DNA of 64,000 nt from Burkholderiaceae bacterium (GCA_913776825.1 CAJYPV010000031.1:1-64000); one strand, 5' to 3'. Numbered from the stretch's first letter, positions 29,992-39,133 are shown. The notes: a model not told the origin generated them from the letters alone. A program made the numbers and translations.

Positions 29992-31233
29992 ATGTTGCGT
30001 CCGACGCTGCTTGCCCTTGTGATTGCGTCCCTGCTTGCCGGTTGCGGCAAGCCCGCCGACGGTGACAAAGCGAAGGCCGACCCCGCCAGCGCCGCCGCCA
30101 GCGCGCCCAGCCTGCTGGTGTCTCCGGAAGATCTGCAGACGCTGGGCATCAGCGACTACGCCACCGGCCCGGTCATCACAGGCTCGATCCAGCCCGAGCG
30201 CCGCGCCGATCTGCGGGCCGAACTGCAGGCCATCGTGCTGGCCGTCTACAAGGAGAACGGCGAGCGGGTGAAGCGGGGCGATCTGCTGGTCCGCCTGGAC
30301 GACACCGCCATCCGGGACTCCGTCCAGTCGGCCGATGAATCCGCCCGCGCCGCGTCGCAGACCTTCGAGCAGGCCGAGCGCCAGTACCAGCGTCTGAAGA
30401 CGCTGCAGGCCCAGGGCATGAGCTCGATCCAGGCGATGGAAGATGCCGAGATCCGCCGCAACAACGCCCAGAGCGACCTGGTCGCGGCCCGCGCCCGCGT
30501 GGCCACGGCGCGCCAGCAACAGCAGCGCACCGAAGTGCGGGCGCCGTTCGATGGCGTGGTCAGCGACCGCAAGGTCTCGCCCGGCGACTCCGCCCAGCTC
30601 GGCAAGGAACTGATCAAGGTGATGGACCCGGCCAGCATGCGCTTCGAAGGCCTGGTGTCGGCGGACCGCATGTCGGAGCTCAAGCTCGGCCAGACGGTGT
30701 ATTTCCGCGTCAACGGCTATCCGCAGGTGGACTTCCAGGGCAAGGTGCGCCGCATCGCCCAGGCCGCCAATGCCAGCACCCGCCAGGTCGAAGTGCTGGT
30801 GGATTTCGCCGGTCAGCAGCAGCCCGGCGTTGCCGGCCTGTATGCGGAGGGCCGCGTGCAGTCGACCAGCGTCTCCGCCCTGATGGTGGCGGACAGCGCG
30901 CTGATGCGCGAGGGCGACAAGGCCTATGTGTGGGCGGTCGCCGATGGCAAGATCGCCAAGACGGCGGTGCAGCTCGGCGCCCGCGATGACCGCCAAGGCC
31001 TGTATGTCGTCACCGCCGGCGTCAAGGCCGGCAGCCAGATCCTGCGCAATCCCGCCAGCACGCTGATCAATGGTCAGCGGGTCGAGCTGACGCGACGTGC
31101 ACCCGCTGGCGCGGCGCCCGGCATGACCGGCACGAAGGGGACGACCGGCGCAAGCGGCACCCCCTCGTCGGCGACCGCCACGACGAGCGCGGCGCCCGCG
31201 CTGCCGATGGCCACGGCCGCGTCGGCCCAGTGA
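29992..31233 (+). CDS. RND efflux periplasmic adaptor (membrane fusion lipoprotein)
   Basis: A 413-residue HlyD/AcrA-type adaptor that links an inner-membrane RND pump to an outer-membrane channel. The N terminus MLRPTLLALVIASLLAGCGK is a lipoprotein signal with lipobox LAGC. A split biotinyl-lipoyl domain flanks a coiled-coil hairpin (about residues 100-175, EQAERQYQRLKTLQAQGMSS), with TEVRAPFDGVVSDRKVSPGD after it. The last 45 residues are Ala/Thr/Gly-rich low complexity. The ATG at 29992 starts the lipoprotein signal directly. The permease gene follows after 20 bases. Confidence 0.93.
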   Translation: MLRPTLLALVIASLLAGCGKPADGDKAKADPASAAASAPSLLVSPEDLQTLGISDYATGPVITGSIQPERRADLRAELQAIVLAVYKENGERVKRGDLLVRLDDTAIRDSVQSADESARAASQTFEQAERQYQRLKTLQAQGMSSIQAMEDAEIRRNNAQSDLVAARARVATARQQQQRTEVRAPFDGVVSDRKVSPGDSAQLGKELIKVMDPASMRFEGLVSADRMSELKLGQTVYFRVNGYPQVDFQGKVRRIAQAANASTRQVEVLVDFAGQQQPGVAGLYAEGRVQSTSVSALMVADSALMREGDKAYVWAVADGKIAKTAVQLGARDDRQGLYVVTAGVKAGSQILRNPASTLINGQRVELTRRAPAGAAPGMTGTKGTTGASGTPSSATATTSAAPALPMATAASAQ

Positions 31234-31253
31234 TGCGATCAGGAGTCTGAGCC

Positions 31254-34200
31254 ATGTTCCTGTCCAATTTCTCGGTCAAGAAGCCGATCGCGATGATCGT
31301 GATCATCATCGGCTTGATGGCGCTGGGGCTGCTCGCGCTGTCCAAGCTGCGGGTGAATGAGCGTCCTGATGTGGACCTGCCGCTGCTGGTCGTCAGCATC
31401 AGCTATCCGGGCGCCTCACCCGAAACCTCCGAACGCGAGATCGTCAACCGCATCGAGAAATCGCTGCAGAGCATCTCGGGCGTGAATGAGGTGCGCTCGA
31501 CCTCGGGCGAAAGCTCGGCGCAACTGCTGCTGTTCTTCAACTTCGACAAGAACATGATCGAGGCGGCCGATGAGGTCCGCAACGCGATCGCCGCCGTGCG
31601 CCACAAGCTGCCCACCGAAATGCGTGAGCCGGTGCTGCAGCGGATCGACCCGTCGGCCCAGCCGATCATGCAGCTGGCCTTGTCGTCCAGCACGCTGAGC
31701 CATGCGGAGATTTCCCGCATGGCTGAGGACCAGTTCGCCGATCGCTTCCGCGCCATTCCCGGTGCGGCGACGGTGACGGTCAACGGCTCGCTGTCGCGCC
31801 AACTGTCGGTGCTGCTGAGCGCGCAGAAGCTGCGCGAATTCAATGTCTCGGTCACCGAGGTGGTGAATGCGCTGCGCATGCAGAACACCACCGCGCCGGT
31901 GGGCAAGGTGCGCGGCCAGCTGGAAGACCAGAGCATCCGCCTGCTGGGTCGCATCGAGACGCCGGCGGACTTCAACCAGATCGTCGTCAAGCGCAGCGGC
32001 ACCGAACTGGTCCGACTCGGCCAGGTCGCGACGGTGCAGGACGGCTTCGCGGAGCAGACCAGCCTGTCGCTGCGCAACGGGCATCCGAACGTCGGCATCA
32101 TGGTGACCCGCTCGCGCGATGCGTCCACCGTCAGCGTGGCCAAGGAAGTGCGCACGCTGGTCGACGACATCAACAAGACGCTGCCGGCCGGCACCAAGCT
32201 CGAGGTGGTGCAGGACGGCGGCCGGGATGCGCAGGACAGCCTGAACAACGTGATCCACGCGCTGGTCTTCGGCGCCGGCCTGACCATCTTCGTGGTCTAT
32301 GTGTTCCTGAATTCCTGGCGCTCGACGCTGATCACCGCCTTGTCGCTGCCGACCTCGGTGGTGGCGGCCTTCATCGCCGTCTGGCTGTGCGGCTTCACCC
32401 TGAACTTCATGAGCCTGCTGGGCCTGTCGCTGGCCATCGGGGTGCTGATCGATGACGCGATCGTGGTGCGGGAAAACATCGTGCGCCACATGGAACGCGG
32501 GGCGGACCGTCGCACCGCCGCGCTGAACGGCACGGCCGAAATCGGTCTGGCGGTGGCGGCGACCACCTTCTCGATCGTGGCGGTGTTCATTCCGGTCGCG
32601 TTCATGCCGGGCGTGTCGGGCGAATGGTTCCGGCCCTTCGGCCTGACGGTGGTGGCCTCGGTGATGGTGTCGCTGTTCATCTCCTTCACGCTGGATCCGA
32701 TGCTGTCGGCCTTCTGGGGCGACCCACCCGGCCATCACGCCGCGCCCAAGACCGGCTGGCTGCCGCGCACGCTGGAGCGCTTCAATGTGTGGTTCGACCA
32801 TCAGGCCGACCGCTATGGCCATGTCATCGCCTGGGCGCTGCATCACCGCAAGTGGATGGCGGCCTTCGCGATCCTGAGCTTCGTCGGCGCGATCATGCTG
32901 CAGGCCAAGTTCGGCGGCACCAGCTTCCTGCCGCAGTCCGATGCCGGCACGATCGCCATCGAGGTCCGCACGCCCGCATCGGCCAGCCTGGAATATGCGC
33001 GGCTGAAGATGGGCGCGGCCTCGGCGCTCGCCCGCGAGATCGGCGAGGTCAAGGCCACCAATGAGAACGTCACCGCCAGCGGTGGCCGGATCTATGTGGA
33101 CCTGGGCAAGAGCACCGAGCGCAAGCGCAGCGCCGCGGAAATCGCCGCCGATCTGCGCACCCGCGTGGCGCGCCTGGTGGGCGCGGAATACGTGGTGCTG
33201 GACGATCTGAACAACGGCGCCCAGAAGCCGGTGCAGATCCGCTTCTCCGGCGCGGATTCCCGCAAGCTGATGGAGATCACCACCGACTACATGGACAAGC
33301 TGCGCCGCGTGCCGGGCGCAGTGGATGTCGGTCTGTCGGAGCAGGATCCGCAAAATGAGCTGCAGATCGAGCTGAACCGCGGCCTGGCCAACAGCCTGGG
33401 CATTTCGGTGGGCGATGCAGCCAGCGCGCTGCGGGTGGCCTTCGCCGGCGTGGAAGTCGGCGACTGGGTCGATCCGAGCGGCGAAACCCGCGACGTCGCG
33501 GTGCGCCTGCTGCCGGAAGACCGGGTCGATGCGTCCAACATCGAGCGGCTGCCGATCGCGGTCGCGGGCAGCGGCGGCGGCATGATGGTGCCGCTGGAGC
33601 AGATCGCCCGCGTGACCATGGGCAAGGGTCCGGCCAAGATCCAGCATGCGGACGGCAAGCGGATGATCGCGGTCTCCGCCAATGCGCATGGCCGCTCGAG
33701 CGGTGAAGTGACGCGCGATGCGCTGGCGCTGGCCAAGACGATCAACTTCCCGCCCGGCTATGGCATCGAGCTGGCCGGCGCCGCCAAGGACCAGAACGAA
33801 GTCTTCAGCGCGATGGGCATCGCGTTGGCGTCGGGCATCGGCCTGATGTATCTGATCCTGGTGATGCAGTTCGGCAGCTTCACCGCGCCGCTGGGCGTGA
33901 TGCTGTCCCTGCCGCTGTCGCTGATCGGCGTGGTGGTGGCGCTGCTGCTGACCAAGGGCACGCTGAACCTGATGAGCTTCATCGGCATCATCATGTTGGC
34001 GGGTCTGGTGGCCAAGAACGCCATCCTGTTGCTGGATGCGGCGCGTCAGGAAGAAGCCAACGGCGTGCCGCGCGAAGAGGCGCTGATGCATGCCGGGCGC
34101 AAGCGCTTCCGCCCGATCCTGATGACCACCTTCGCGCTGATCGCCGGCATGCTGCCGGTGGCGGTGGGCATCGGCGAAGGCGGGGAGTTCTATCGTCCGA

Positions 34201-34481
34201 TGGCGGTGGCCATCATCGGCGGCACCATCACCTCGACCTTCCTCACCTTGCTGATGGTGCCGAGCTTCTACGACAGCATCGAGATCAAGCGCGACAGCTT
34301 CGCGGCGAAGTTCAAGGCCCGTGATGCGCGCTGGAACACCTTCATCGCGGTGCTGCTGGGCATCCTCGAATTCATCGCGTTCCTGACGCTGGTGCGATTC
34401 GTCTACCGCCTGGTGCGCGGCCTGTTCCGCAAGCTGTTCAAGCGGGGCGCGGCTCAGCCGCAGCCGCACGGCGCGGACTGA
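31254..34481 (+). CDS. RND efflux permease, AcrB/MexF-like
   Basis: A proton-driven inner-membrane multidrug-type pump of 1075 residues. It begins MFLSNFSVKKPIAMIVIIIG with the first helix and shows the duplicated RND layout: two 6-helix bundles and two large periplasmic loops. The proton-relay aspartates of helix 4 are in IGVLIDDAIVVRENIVRHME, and the helix-10 lysine is in LAGLVAKNAILLLDAARQEE. A basic 45-residue tail follows an additional hydrophobic stretch. No outer-membrane factor gene is adjacent. Substrate unknown; the sequence favours hydrophobe/amphiphile efflux over the heavy-metal class. Confidence 0.94.
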   Translation: MFLSNFSVKKPIAMIVIIIGLMALGLLALSKLRVNERPDVDLPLLVVSISYPGASPETSEREIVNRIEKSLQSISGVNEVRSTSGESSAQLLLFFNFDKNMIEAADEVRNAIAAVRHKLPTEMREPVLQRIDPSAQPIMQLALSSSTLSHAEISRMAEDQFADRFRAIPGAATVTVNGSLSRQLSVLLSAQKLREFNVSVTEVVNALRMQNTTAPVGKVRGQLEDQSIRLLGRIETPADFNQIVVKRSGTELVRLGQVATVQDGFAEQTSLSLRNGHPNVGIMVTRSRDASTVSVAKEVRTLVDDINKTLPAGTKLEVVQDGGRDAQDSLNNVIHALVFGAGLTIFVVYVFLNSWRSTLITALSLPTSVVAAFIAVWLCGFTLNFMSLLGLSLAIGVLIDDAIVVRENIVRHMERGADRRTAALNGTAEIGLAVAATTFSIVAVFIPVAFMPGVSGEWFRPFGLTVVASVMVSLFISFTLDPMLSAFWGDPPGHHAAPKTGWLPRTLERFNVWFDHQADRYGHVIAWALHHRKWMAAFAILSFVGAIMLQAKFGGTSFLPQSDAGTIAIEVRTPASASLEYARLKMGAASALAREIGEVKATNENVTASGGRIYVDLGKSTERKRSAAEIAADLRTRVARLVGAEYVVLDDLNNGAQKPVQIRFSGADSRKLMEITTDYMDKLRRVPGAVDVGLSEQDPQNELQIELNRGLANSLGISVGDAASALRVAFAGVEVGDWVDPSGETRDVAVRLLPEDRVDASNIERLPIAVAGSGGGMMVPLEQIARVTMGKGPAKIQHADGKRMIAVSANAHGRSSGEVTRDALALAKTINFPPGYGIELAGAAKDQNEVFSAMGIALASGIGLMYLILVMQFGSFTAPLGVMLSLPLSLIGVVVALLLTKGTLNLMSFIGIIMLAGLVAKNAILLLDAARQEEANGVPREEALMHAGRKRFRPILMTTFALIAGMLPVAVGIGEGGEFYRPMAVAIIGGTITSTFLTLLMVPSFYDSIEIKRDSFAAKFKARDARWNTFIAVLLGILEFIAFLTLVRFVYRLVRGLFRKLFKRGAAQPQPHGAD

Positions 34482-34502
34482 TCGAGTCCTCGCTCGAACG
34501 AC

Positions 34503-34535
34503 AGAAAGCCGCCTCTCGGGCGGCTTTCTCTTTTG
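34503..34535 (+). terminator. Rho-independent terminator after RND permease
   Basis: AGAAAGCCGCC pairs perfectly with GGCGGCTTTCT around a 5-base loop, followed by CTTTT. It lies 21 bases after the permease stop. Confidence 0.9.
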
Positions 34536-34601
34536 GTGGGTCGGCCGCGGATCGGCGGACGTGTGAGGCAGGCGTCGCGCGGCGGGATGCCCGTTCGCTG
34601 G

Positions 34602-36122
34602 CTACAGCACGCGATTGGGATTCAGCAGCCCCAGCGGGTCCAGCGCCTGTTTGATCTGCCGCATCAGCTGCAGGGCGACCGGGCTCTTGCGCAGCGCCAG
34701 TTCCTCGCGCTTGAGCTGACCGATGCCATGTTCGGCGGAGATGGAGCCGCCATGCGCCATCACCTGGTCGTAGACGAGCTGATTGACCGCCGCTTCCCGG
34801 GTGCGCAGGAATTCCGCCGGGGATTGGCCCTCGGGCGCCTGCAGGTTGTAGTGCAGATTGCCGTCGCCCAGATGGCCGAAGTTGACCAGCCGCGCGCCGG
34901 GCACGTGATCGGCCAGCAAGGCATCGCAGGCCGCGACGAACGCGGGAATGCGCGATACCGGCAAGGCGATGTCGTGCTTGATGTTGAGGCCTTCTTCGCT
35001 CTGCGCCAGCGGAATGGACTCGCGCAGATGCCACATCGCCTGGCTCTGGGCCAGGCTGCCGGCCACGGCGGCGTCGGTGATCCATCCCCGCGTCAGCGCC
35101 TGCTCCAGCAAGCCTTCGAACTGCTCGCGGGCATGGGCATCGCCTTCGCTGTCGGACAGCTCCAGCAGCACCGTCCAGGGGTGCGGGCCGAGCGGCTGCG
35201 CCAGCTGCGGGAAATGCCGACGCACCAGCGCCAGCGCATGCGCATTCATCACTTCGAAGCCGGTGAGCGCCGCGCCGCAGGTCGATTGCGCCAGACCCAG
35301 CAGGTCGACGGCGTGTGGCAGCGAGTCGCAGGCGGCGAGGGCGGTCATGCGCGCCCGCGGCTGCGGGAACAGCTTCAAGGTCGCTGCGGTGATCACGCCG
35401 AGCGTGCCTTCCGCGCCGATGAACAGATCGCGCAAGTCATAGCCGGTGTTGTCCTTGCGCAGGCCGGACAGACCGTCCCACACCTGACCATCGGCCGTCA
35501 CCACTTCCAGGCCCAGGCAGAGCTCCCGCGCATTGCCATAACGCAGCACCTGCGTGCCGCCGGCGTTGGTGGACAGATTGCCGCCGATGGTGCAACTGCC
35601 TTCCGCCGCCAAGCTCAGCGGGAACAGCAGCCCCGCGTCCTGCGCGGCCTGCTGCACCTGCTGCAGCACGCAGCCGGCGTCGACGGTCATCGTCAGATTG
35701 GCGGTGTCGATGGCGCGGATGCGGTTCAGCCGCTGCAGGCTGAGCAGCAACTGGCGGCCGGATTCATCCGGCACGCCGCCGCCCACCAGCCCGGTGTTGC
35801 CGCCTTGCGGCACAAGGGCGACGCCGTAGGCGCGAGCCAGTTGAACGATCTCGGCCACTTGCGCAGTGTCGGCAGGACGCAGCACCGCCAGCGCCTGGCC
35901 GTGATAGCGCTTGCGCCAGTCGCGTTGATAGCCGTCGAGCGCGGCGCCGGGATGTTCCTGCGGCAGCAGCACATGCGCCGGGCCGAGCCGCTGGCGCAGG
36001 GCGTCGATCAGCACGGCGTCCGAGGAGGATGGGGTCGATGAGGTCGACGAGGTCGACGAGGAGGCCGATGACGACGATGTCGAGGGCGCCGCCGAGCCGG
36101 ACGAGGCGGGCAGGTCGCTCAT
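34602..36122 (-). CDS. FAD-linked oxidase (D-lactate / D-2-hydroxyglutarate dehydrogenase-like)
   Basis: A 506-residue flavoenzyme of the GlcD/D2HGDH group, which oxidises D-2-hydroxyacids. The PP-loop FAD motif is PQGGNTGLVGGGVP, with EGSCTIGGNLSTNAGGTQVL further on. The C-terminal substrate domain has FGHLGDGNLHYN and SAEHGIGQLKREEL, and the protein ends DPLGLLNPNRVL. The first 35 residues are a Ser/Thr-rich low-complexity run encoded by 9-bp repeats. The ATG at 36122 overlaps the stop of the upstream DUF2069 gene (ATGA), supporting translational coupling, but a GTG at the edge of the conserved part is an alternative start. Confidence 0.88.
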   Translation of the reverse strand: MSDLPASSGSAAPSTSSSSASSSTSSTSSTPSSSDAVLIDALRQRLGPAHVLLPQEHPGAALDGYQRDWRKRYHGQALAVLRPADTAQVAEIVQLARAYGVALVPQGGNTGLVGGGVPDESGRQLLLSLQRLNRIRAIDTANLTMTVDAGCVLQQVQQAAQDAGLLFPLSLAAEGSCTIGGNLSTNAGGTQVLRYGNARELCLGLEVVTADGQVWDGLSGLRKDNTGYDLRDLFIGAEGTLGVITAATLKLFPQPRARMTALAACDSLPHAVDLLGLAQSTCGAALTGFEVMNAHALALVRRHFPQLAQPLGPHPWTVLLELSDSEGDAHAREQFEGLLEQALTRGWITDAAVAGSLAQSQAMWHLRESIPLAQSEEGLNIKHDIALPVSRIPAFVAACDALLADHVPGARLVNFGHLGDGNLHYNLQAPEGQSPAEFLRTREAAVNQLVYDQVMAHGGSISAEHGIGQLKREELALRKSPVALQLMRQIKQALDPLGLLNPNRVL

Positions 36123-36598
36123 GAGGACGTGGCCCGCGCTTTGGCCTCGGCCAGCCGCTGTCGCACATGCGCGGCGCAGGCGATGAAGACGATCAAGGAC
36201 AGCAGTACTTCGCCCAAGGCCAGGCCGGCGGACAGACCGCGGTCCGAAGTGCTGCGCACCAGTCCTTCCGCCATGTAGAGCCACACCAGCAGGCTCAACC
36301 AGCGGAAGGTGTAGAGCCGATAGCGCCACAGGCCGATCAGCGGCAGGAACAGCGGCAGCGCCTTGATCGCCAGCGTGCCGCGGCCCACCGGCGCCCACCA
36401 CAGTTCCCAGCCGAGGCACAGCAGCGCCAGGGCCAAGGTGCCGAAGAGCGCGACGTGTCGGCTCAGCCGTTCACGGGCGGTCGGCTCGGTGCGCGCGGCC
36501 GGGTCCGGCGTGGATGCCGACGACGGCGGCCAGGCGGCCGACGAGCTCGGCCGGGCGGTGGTCGCGGGCGCGTGGGGTGGCGTGTCCAGGGTTGACAT
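36119..36598 (-). CDS. DUF2069 family membrane protein
   Basis: A 159-residue protein. After a 45-residue Pro/Ala/Ser-rich N terminus it has four hydrophobic segments, including LFGTLALALLCLGWELWWAP and ALPLFLPLIGLWRYRLYTFR, a pattern I recognise as DUF2069. The motif WLSLLVWLYMAEGLVR is typical. Function unknown. It is co-directional with and overlaps the FAD oxidase gene, and is divergent from the YihY-family gene, with only 19 bases between the two start codons. No ribosome-binding site is obvious at the chosen ATG. Confidence 0.8.
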   Translation of the reverse strand: MSTLDTPPHAPATTARPSSSAAWPPSSASTPDPAARTEPTARERLSRHVALFGTLALALLCLGWELWWAPVGRGTLAIKALPLFLPLIGLWRYRLYTFRWLSLLVWLYMAEGLVRSTSDRGLSAGLALGEVLLSLIVFIACAAHVRQRLAEAKARATSS

Positions 36599-36599
36599 G

Positions 36600-36617
36600 G
36601 CTGGCATCATAGCCAGC
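36600..36617. promoter_or_regulatory. Palindrome between two divergent start codons
   Basis: GCTGGC-ATCATA-GCCAGC is a perfect inverted repeat filling the 19-base gap between divergent ATGs at 36598 and 36618. It could be an operator or translation-level hairpin for both genes. Confidence 0.4.
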
Positions 36618-37856
36618 ATGAACATCAGAGAACGCGTGGCAGACCACGGTTGGCGCGAGGCGGCGCGGGAGATCGGACGAGGATTCTGGACGTGGCCGTG
36701 GCTGCGCACCTTCCGGCTGTTTGTGGAGCGCTTTCGGGAGGAGCGCCTGGGCCTGACCGCCGGCAGTCTGACCTTCACCACGCTGATCTCGCTGGTCCCT
36801 TTGCTGACGGTGGCGCTGGCGCTGTTCACCGCCTTTCCGATGTTCTCGGCCTTTCAGGTCGCGCTGGAAAAATACTTCTTGAAGTCGCTGGTGCCCGACA
36901 ACATCGCGCGCCCGGTGCTGGCCTCGCTGACGCAGTTCGCGGCCAAGGCCAATCGGCTCGGCGCGGTCGGCCTGGTGGTGCTGGCGGTGACGGCGCTGTC
37001 GTTGATGCTCACCATCGATCGCACGCTGAATCAGATCTGGCGGGTGCAGCGTCCGCGGCCGATTGCGCAGCGGGTGCTGGTGTACTGGGCCGCGCTCACG
37101 CTCGGCCCGCTGCTGCTGGGCGGCAGCCTGACGCTCACCAGCTACCTCATCACCACCGGTCGCGATCTGGTCGACAACCTGCCGCGTGGCGTGATCGTGC
37201 TGCTGTCCAGCGTCGATCTGCTGGTGCTGTGGGCGGCCGTCGCGGCGCTCTTTCACTATGTGCCCAACACCGATGTGCGCTGGCGCCATGCGCTGGTGGG
37301 CGGGGGCTTTGTGGCGGTGGCCTTCCATCTGGCCAAGTCGCTGCTGGCCTGGTACGTCAAGCAGGTGCCGACCTATTCGACGCTCTATGGCGCCTTCGCC
37401 GCCGTGCCGATCTTCCTGATCTGGATCTACGTCGGCTGGTCCATCGTGTTGCTGGGCGCGATCCTGGCGGCGAATGCGCCCGCGCTGGCCGGCGGCGTGA
37501 GCGTGCGACGCAATCTGCCCGGCATGCAGTTGGAGTTGGCGCTGGACATCCTGCGTGAGCTGGATCGGGCGCGCGCTGCCGGGGAGTCCGGCCTGACGAT
37601 GCTGTCGTTGTCGCAGCGGCTGTGCGTGGATTCGCTGCAGATGGAGCCGGTGGTCGATCAGCTGCAGGACCTGGACTGGATCGGTCGGCTGGAAGAAGAG
37701 GGCGCCCAGCGGCTGGTGCTGCTCTGCGAGCCGGCGTTCACGCCAGCCGAGCCGCTGATCCGCACGCTGCTGGTGCCCCGCAGCGACGGATTGGCTTCCC
37801 TGTGGTCGCAGGCCGGCTGGGACCGACTGACGCTGCAGGCCGTGTTGGCGCGCTGA
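36618..37856 (+). CDS. YihY/UPF0761 family inner-membrane protein
   Basis: A 412-residue protein of the YihY family (often historically mislabelled ribonuclease BN). The first 290 residues have about six transmembrane helices and family motifs ERLGLTAGSLTFTTLISLVP and TYSTLYGAFAAVPIFLIWIY followed by VGW. The C-terminal 110 residues are a soluble extension resembling a winged helix (ESGLTMLSLSQRLCVDSLQM), as in longer proteobacterial members. Molecular function is not established. The start at 36618 gives MNIRERVADHGWREAAREIG; upstream in-frame codons overlap the divergent DUF2069 gene. Confidence 0.9.
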   Translation: MNIRERVADHGWREAAREIGRGFWTWPWLRTFRLFVERFREERLGLTAGSLTFTTLISLVPLLTVALALFTAFPMFSAFQVALEKYFLKSLVPDNIARPVLASLTQFAAKANRLGAVGLVVLAVTALSLMLTIDRTLNQIWRVQRPRPIAQRVLVYWAALTLGPLLLGGSLTLTSYLITTGRDLVDNLPRGVIVLLSSVDLLVLWAAVAALFHYVPNTDVRWRHALVGGGFVAVAFHLAKSLLAWYVKQVPTYSTLYGAFAAVPIFLIWIYVGWSIVLLGAILAANAPALAGGVSVRRNLPGMQLELALDILRELDRARAAGESGLTMLSLSQRLCVDSLQMEPVVDQLQDLDWIGRLEEEGAQRLVLLCEPAFTPAEPLIRTLLVPRSDGLASLWSQAGWDRLTLQAVLAR

Positions 37857-38002
37857 AGGGAGTCAGCGCGGGGCGCTCAGGCGCTTCGCAGGCCTCGCTT
37901 CGAGGACATCGCCCGCAGGGGTGACGTCGAAGCGCGTCAGCACGCCCAGCGATGACCTGGCGACGGCGCCGCCAAGCCTTGCCCGCGCGCCCGACCCGTC
38001 CA

Positions 38003-38413
38003 TCAACGCACGAACGCCACCACCAGCCCGCCCAGCACGATCGCGGCGGCGCCGAGCGGCACCACGAAGCGGCGCCAGCCCGGTCGATCATGCCGTGGCA
38101 GTTCGCGACGCGAGGCGATGCGCGGCGCGGACGCGGTGGTGCCGCCCGCGGCCGGCGGTTGGCGGTCGATGTGGGGCGAGACCAGACCATCGCGCACGCG
38201 CTGCTCGGCCCGGCGCAGGCGCGCGGTGCCTTCGAGCATGGCCAGTTGCTTCATCTGCGCGTCGGTGTCCACATTCGAGGTGGACGTGACCAGATGCAGC
38301 GTGCGGACCTTGGTGTCCGCAGCGCCAGGGGCGTGGGGGGTGGGGGAGGTGTGGGGATCGCTGGGGTCGGTGGAGATCGGGGCTTTCGCTGAATGGGGTG
38401 AGCGCTGATGCAT
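38003..38413 (-). CDS. Hypothetical small protein with C-terminal membrane anchor
   Basis: A 136-residue protein, family not recognised. The N terminus (about 45 residues) is Pro/Ser/Thr/His-rich, the middle is a charged helix (MKQLAMLEGTARLRRAEQRV), and the extreme C terminus is a hydrophobic span VVPLGAAAIVLGGLVVAFVR. This is the layout of a tail-anchored inner-membrane protein. Third codon positions are strongly G/C on this strand, which supports it over overlapping open frames on the other strand. Confidence 0.6.
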   Translation of the reverse strand: MHQRSPHSAKAPISTDPSDPHTSPTPHAPGAADTKVRTLHLVTSTSNVDTDAQMKQLAMLEGTARLRRAEQRVRDGLVSPHIDRQPPAAGGTTASAPRIASRRELPRHDRPGWRRFVVPLGAAAIVLGGLVVAFVR

Positions 38414-38507
38414 CTTGATGAACTGCCTTGGTCGCTCCCTCGCCTCTCTATCTCGATCATTGTGTCGACGAGTCTAAGGCCGCGCGGTAACAGTCCGTGT
38501 GGGAAAC

Positions 38508-38520
38508 GATCAGACTGATC
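38508..38520. promoter_or_regulatory. Short perfect palindrome upstream of the tail-anchored gene
   Basis: GATCAG-A-CTGATC is a perfect 13-bp palindrome, about 95 bases before the start of the minus-strand small gene and after the end of the XRE-cupin gene. It may be an operator; there is no further support. Confidence 0.25.
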
Positions 38521-38569
38521 AATCTGCGAGGCGACGCTCGCGCCACTCACGCGATCGAATCCCGGACGC

Positions 38570-39133
38570 TCACGCGTGCAGCACCACCAGCAGCGCCGTG
38601 GCCACCTTCTTGCCGGGATTGCGGATGACGTGCGCGCCATCGACCGCATAACGCGCGGTCTCCCCGGTCTTCACCCATTGCTTGCCGCCTGCGGCGGTCA
38701 CCTCCAGCTCGCCGACCAGCACGCTCAGGTGCTCGCGAGAGCCGGGCTCATGCGCTTCCGATTCCAGCGCGCCGCCGGGCTGCACTGTCAGCTCATACCA
38801 CTCGAACTGGCCGGCCAGCTCGATCGGGCCGAGGATGCGCAGCCGGCATTGCCCATCCGGACTGGACAGGCTGGGCGTCGAATGCGCGCCGACCAGCTCG
38901 ATCGGAGGCGCCGCCGGGCGCTCACCGCCGAGCAGCTCGGACAGCTCCACGCGCAAGGCATTGGCCAATCGCCACACCACTGCCACCGTGGGATTGGCCT
39001 GATTGCGCTCGATTTGAGAGAGCATCGACTTGGACACGCCCGCGCGGCGCGACAGCTCATCCAGCGACAGCCCCTGCGCCTGCCGCAAGGCCTGCAGGGT
39101 GGCGCCCACGCGAGGAGGTTCTAGCTTTTCCAT
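38570..39133 (-). CDS. XRE-family regulator with cupin sensor domain
   Basis: A 187-residue transcription factor. The N-terminal helix-turn-helix reads LQALRQAQGLSLDELSRRAG then VSKSMLSQIERNQANPTVAV (residues 12-54). The C-terminal cupin (about residues 108-187) includes LTVQPGGALESEAHEPGSRE and ALLVVLHA. Such XRE-cupin proteins usually repress a neighbouring catabolic operon and are released by a small ligand. It is divergent from kbl with 92 bases between starts. The palindromic operator in that gap is the likely target, and threonine or a catabolite the likely signal (inference). Confidence 0.9.
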   Translation of the reverse strand: MEKLEPPRVGATLQALRQAQGLSLDELSRRAGVSKSMLSQIERNQANPTVAVVWRLANALRVELSELLGGERPAAPPIELVGAHSTPSLSSPDGQCRLRILGPIELAGQFEWYELTVQPGGALESEAHEPGSREHLSVLVGELEVTAAGGKQWVKTGETARYAVDGAHVIRNPGKKVATALLVVLHA

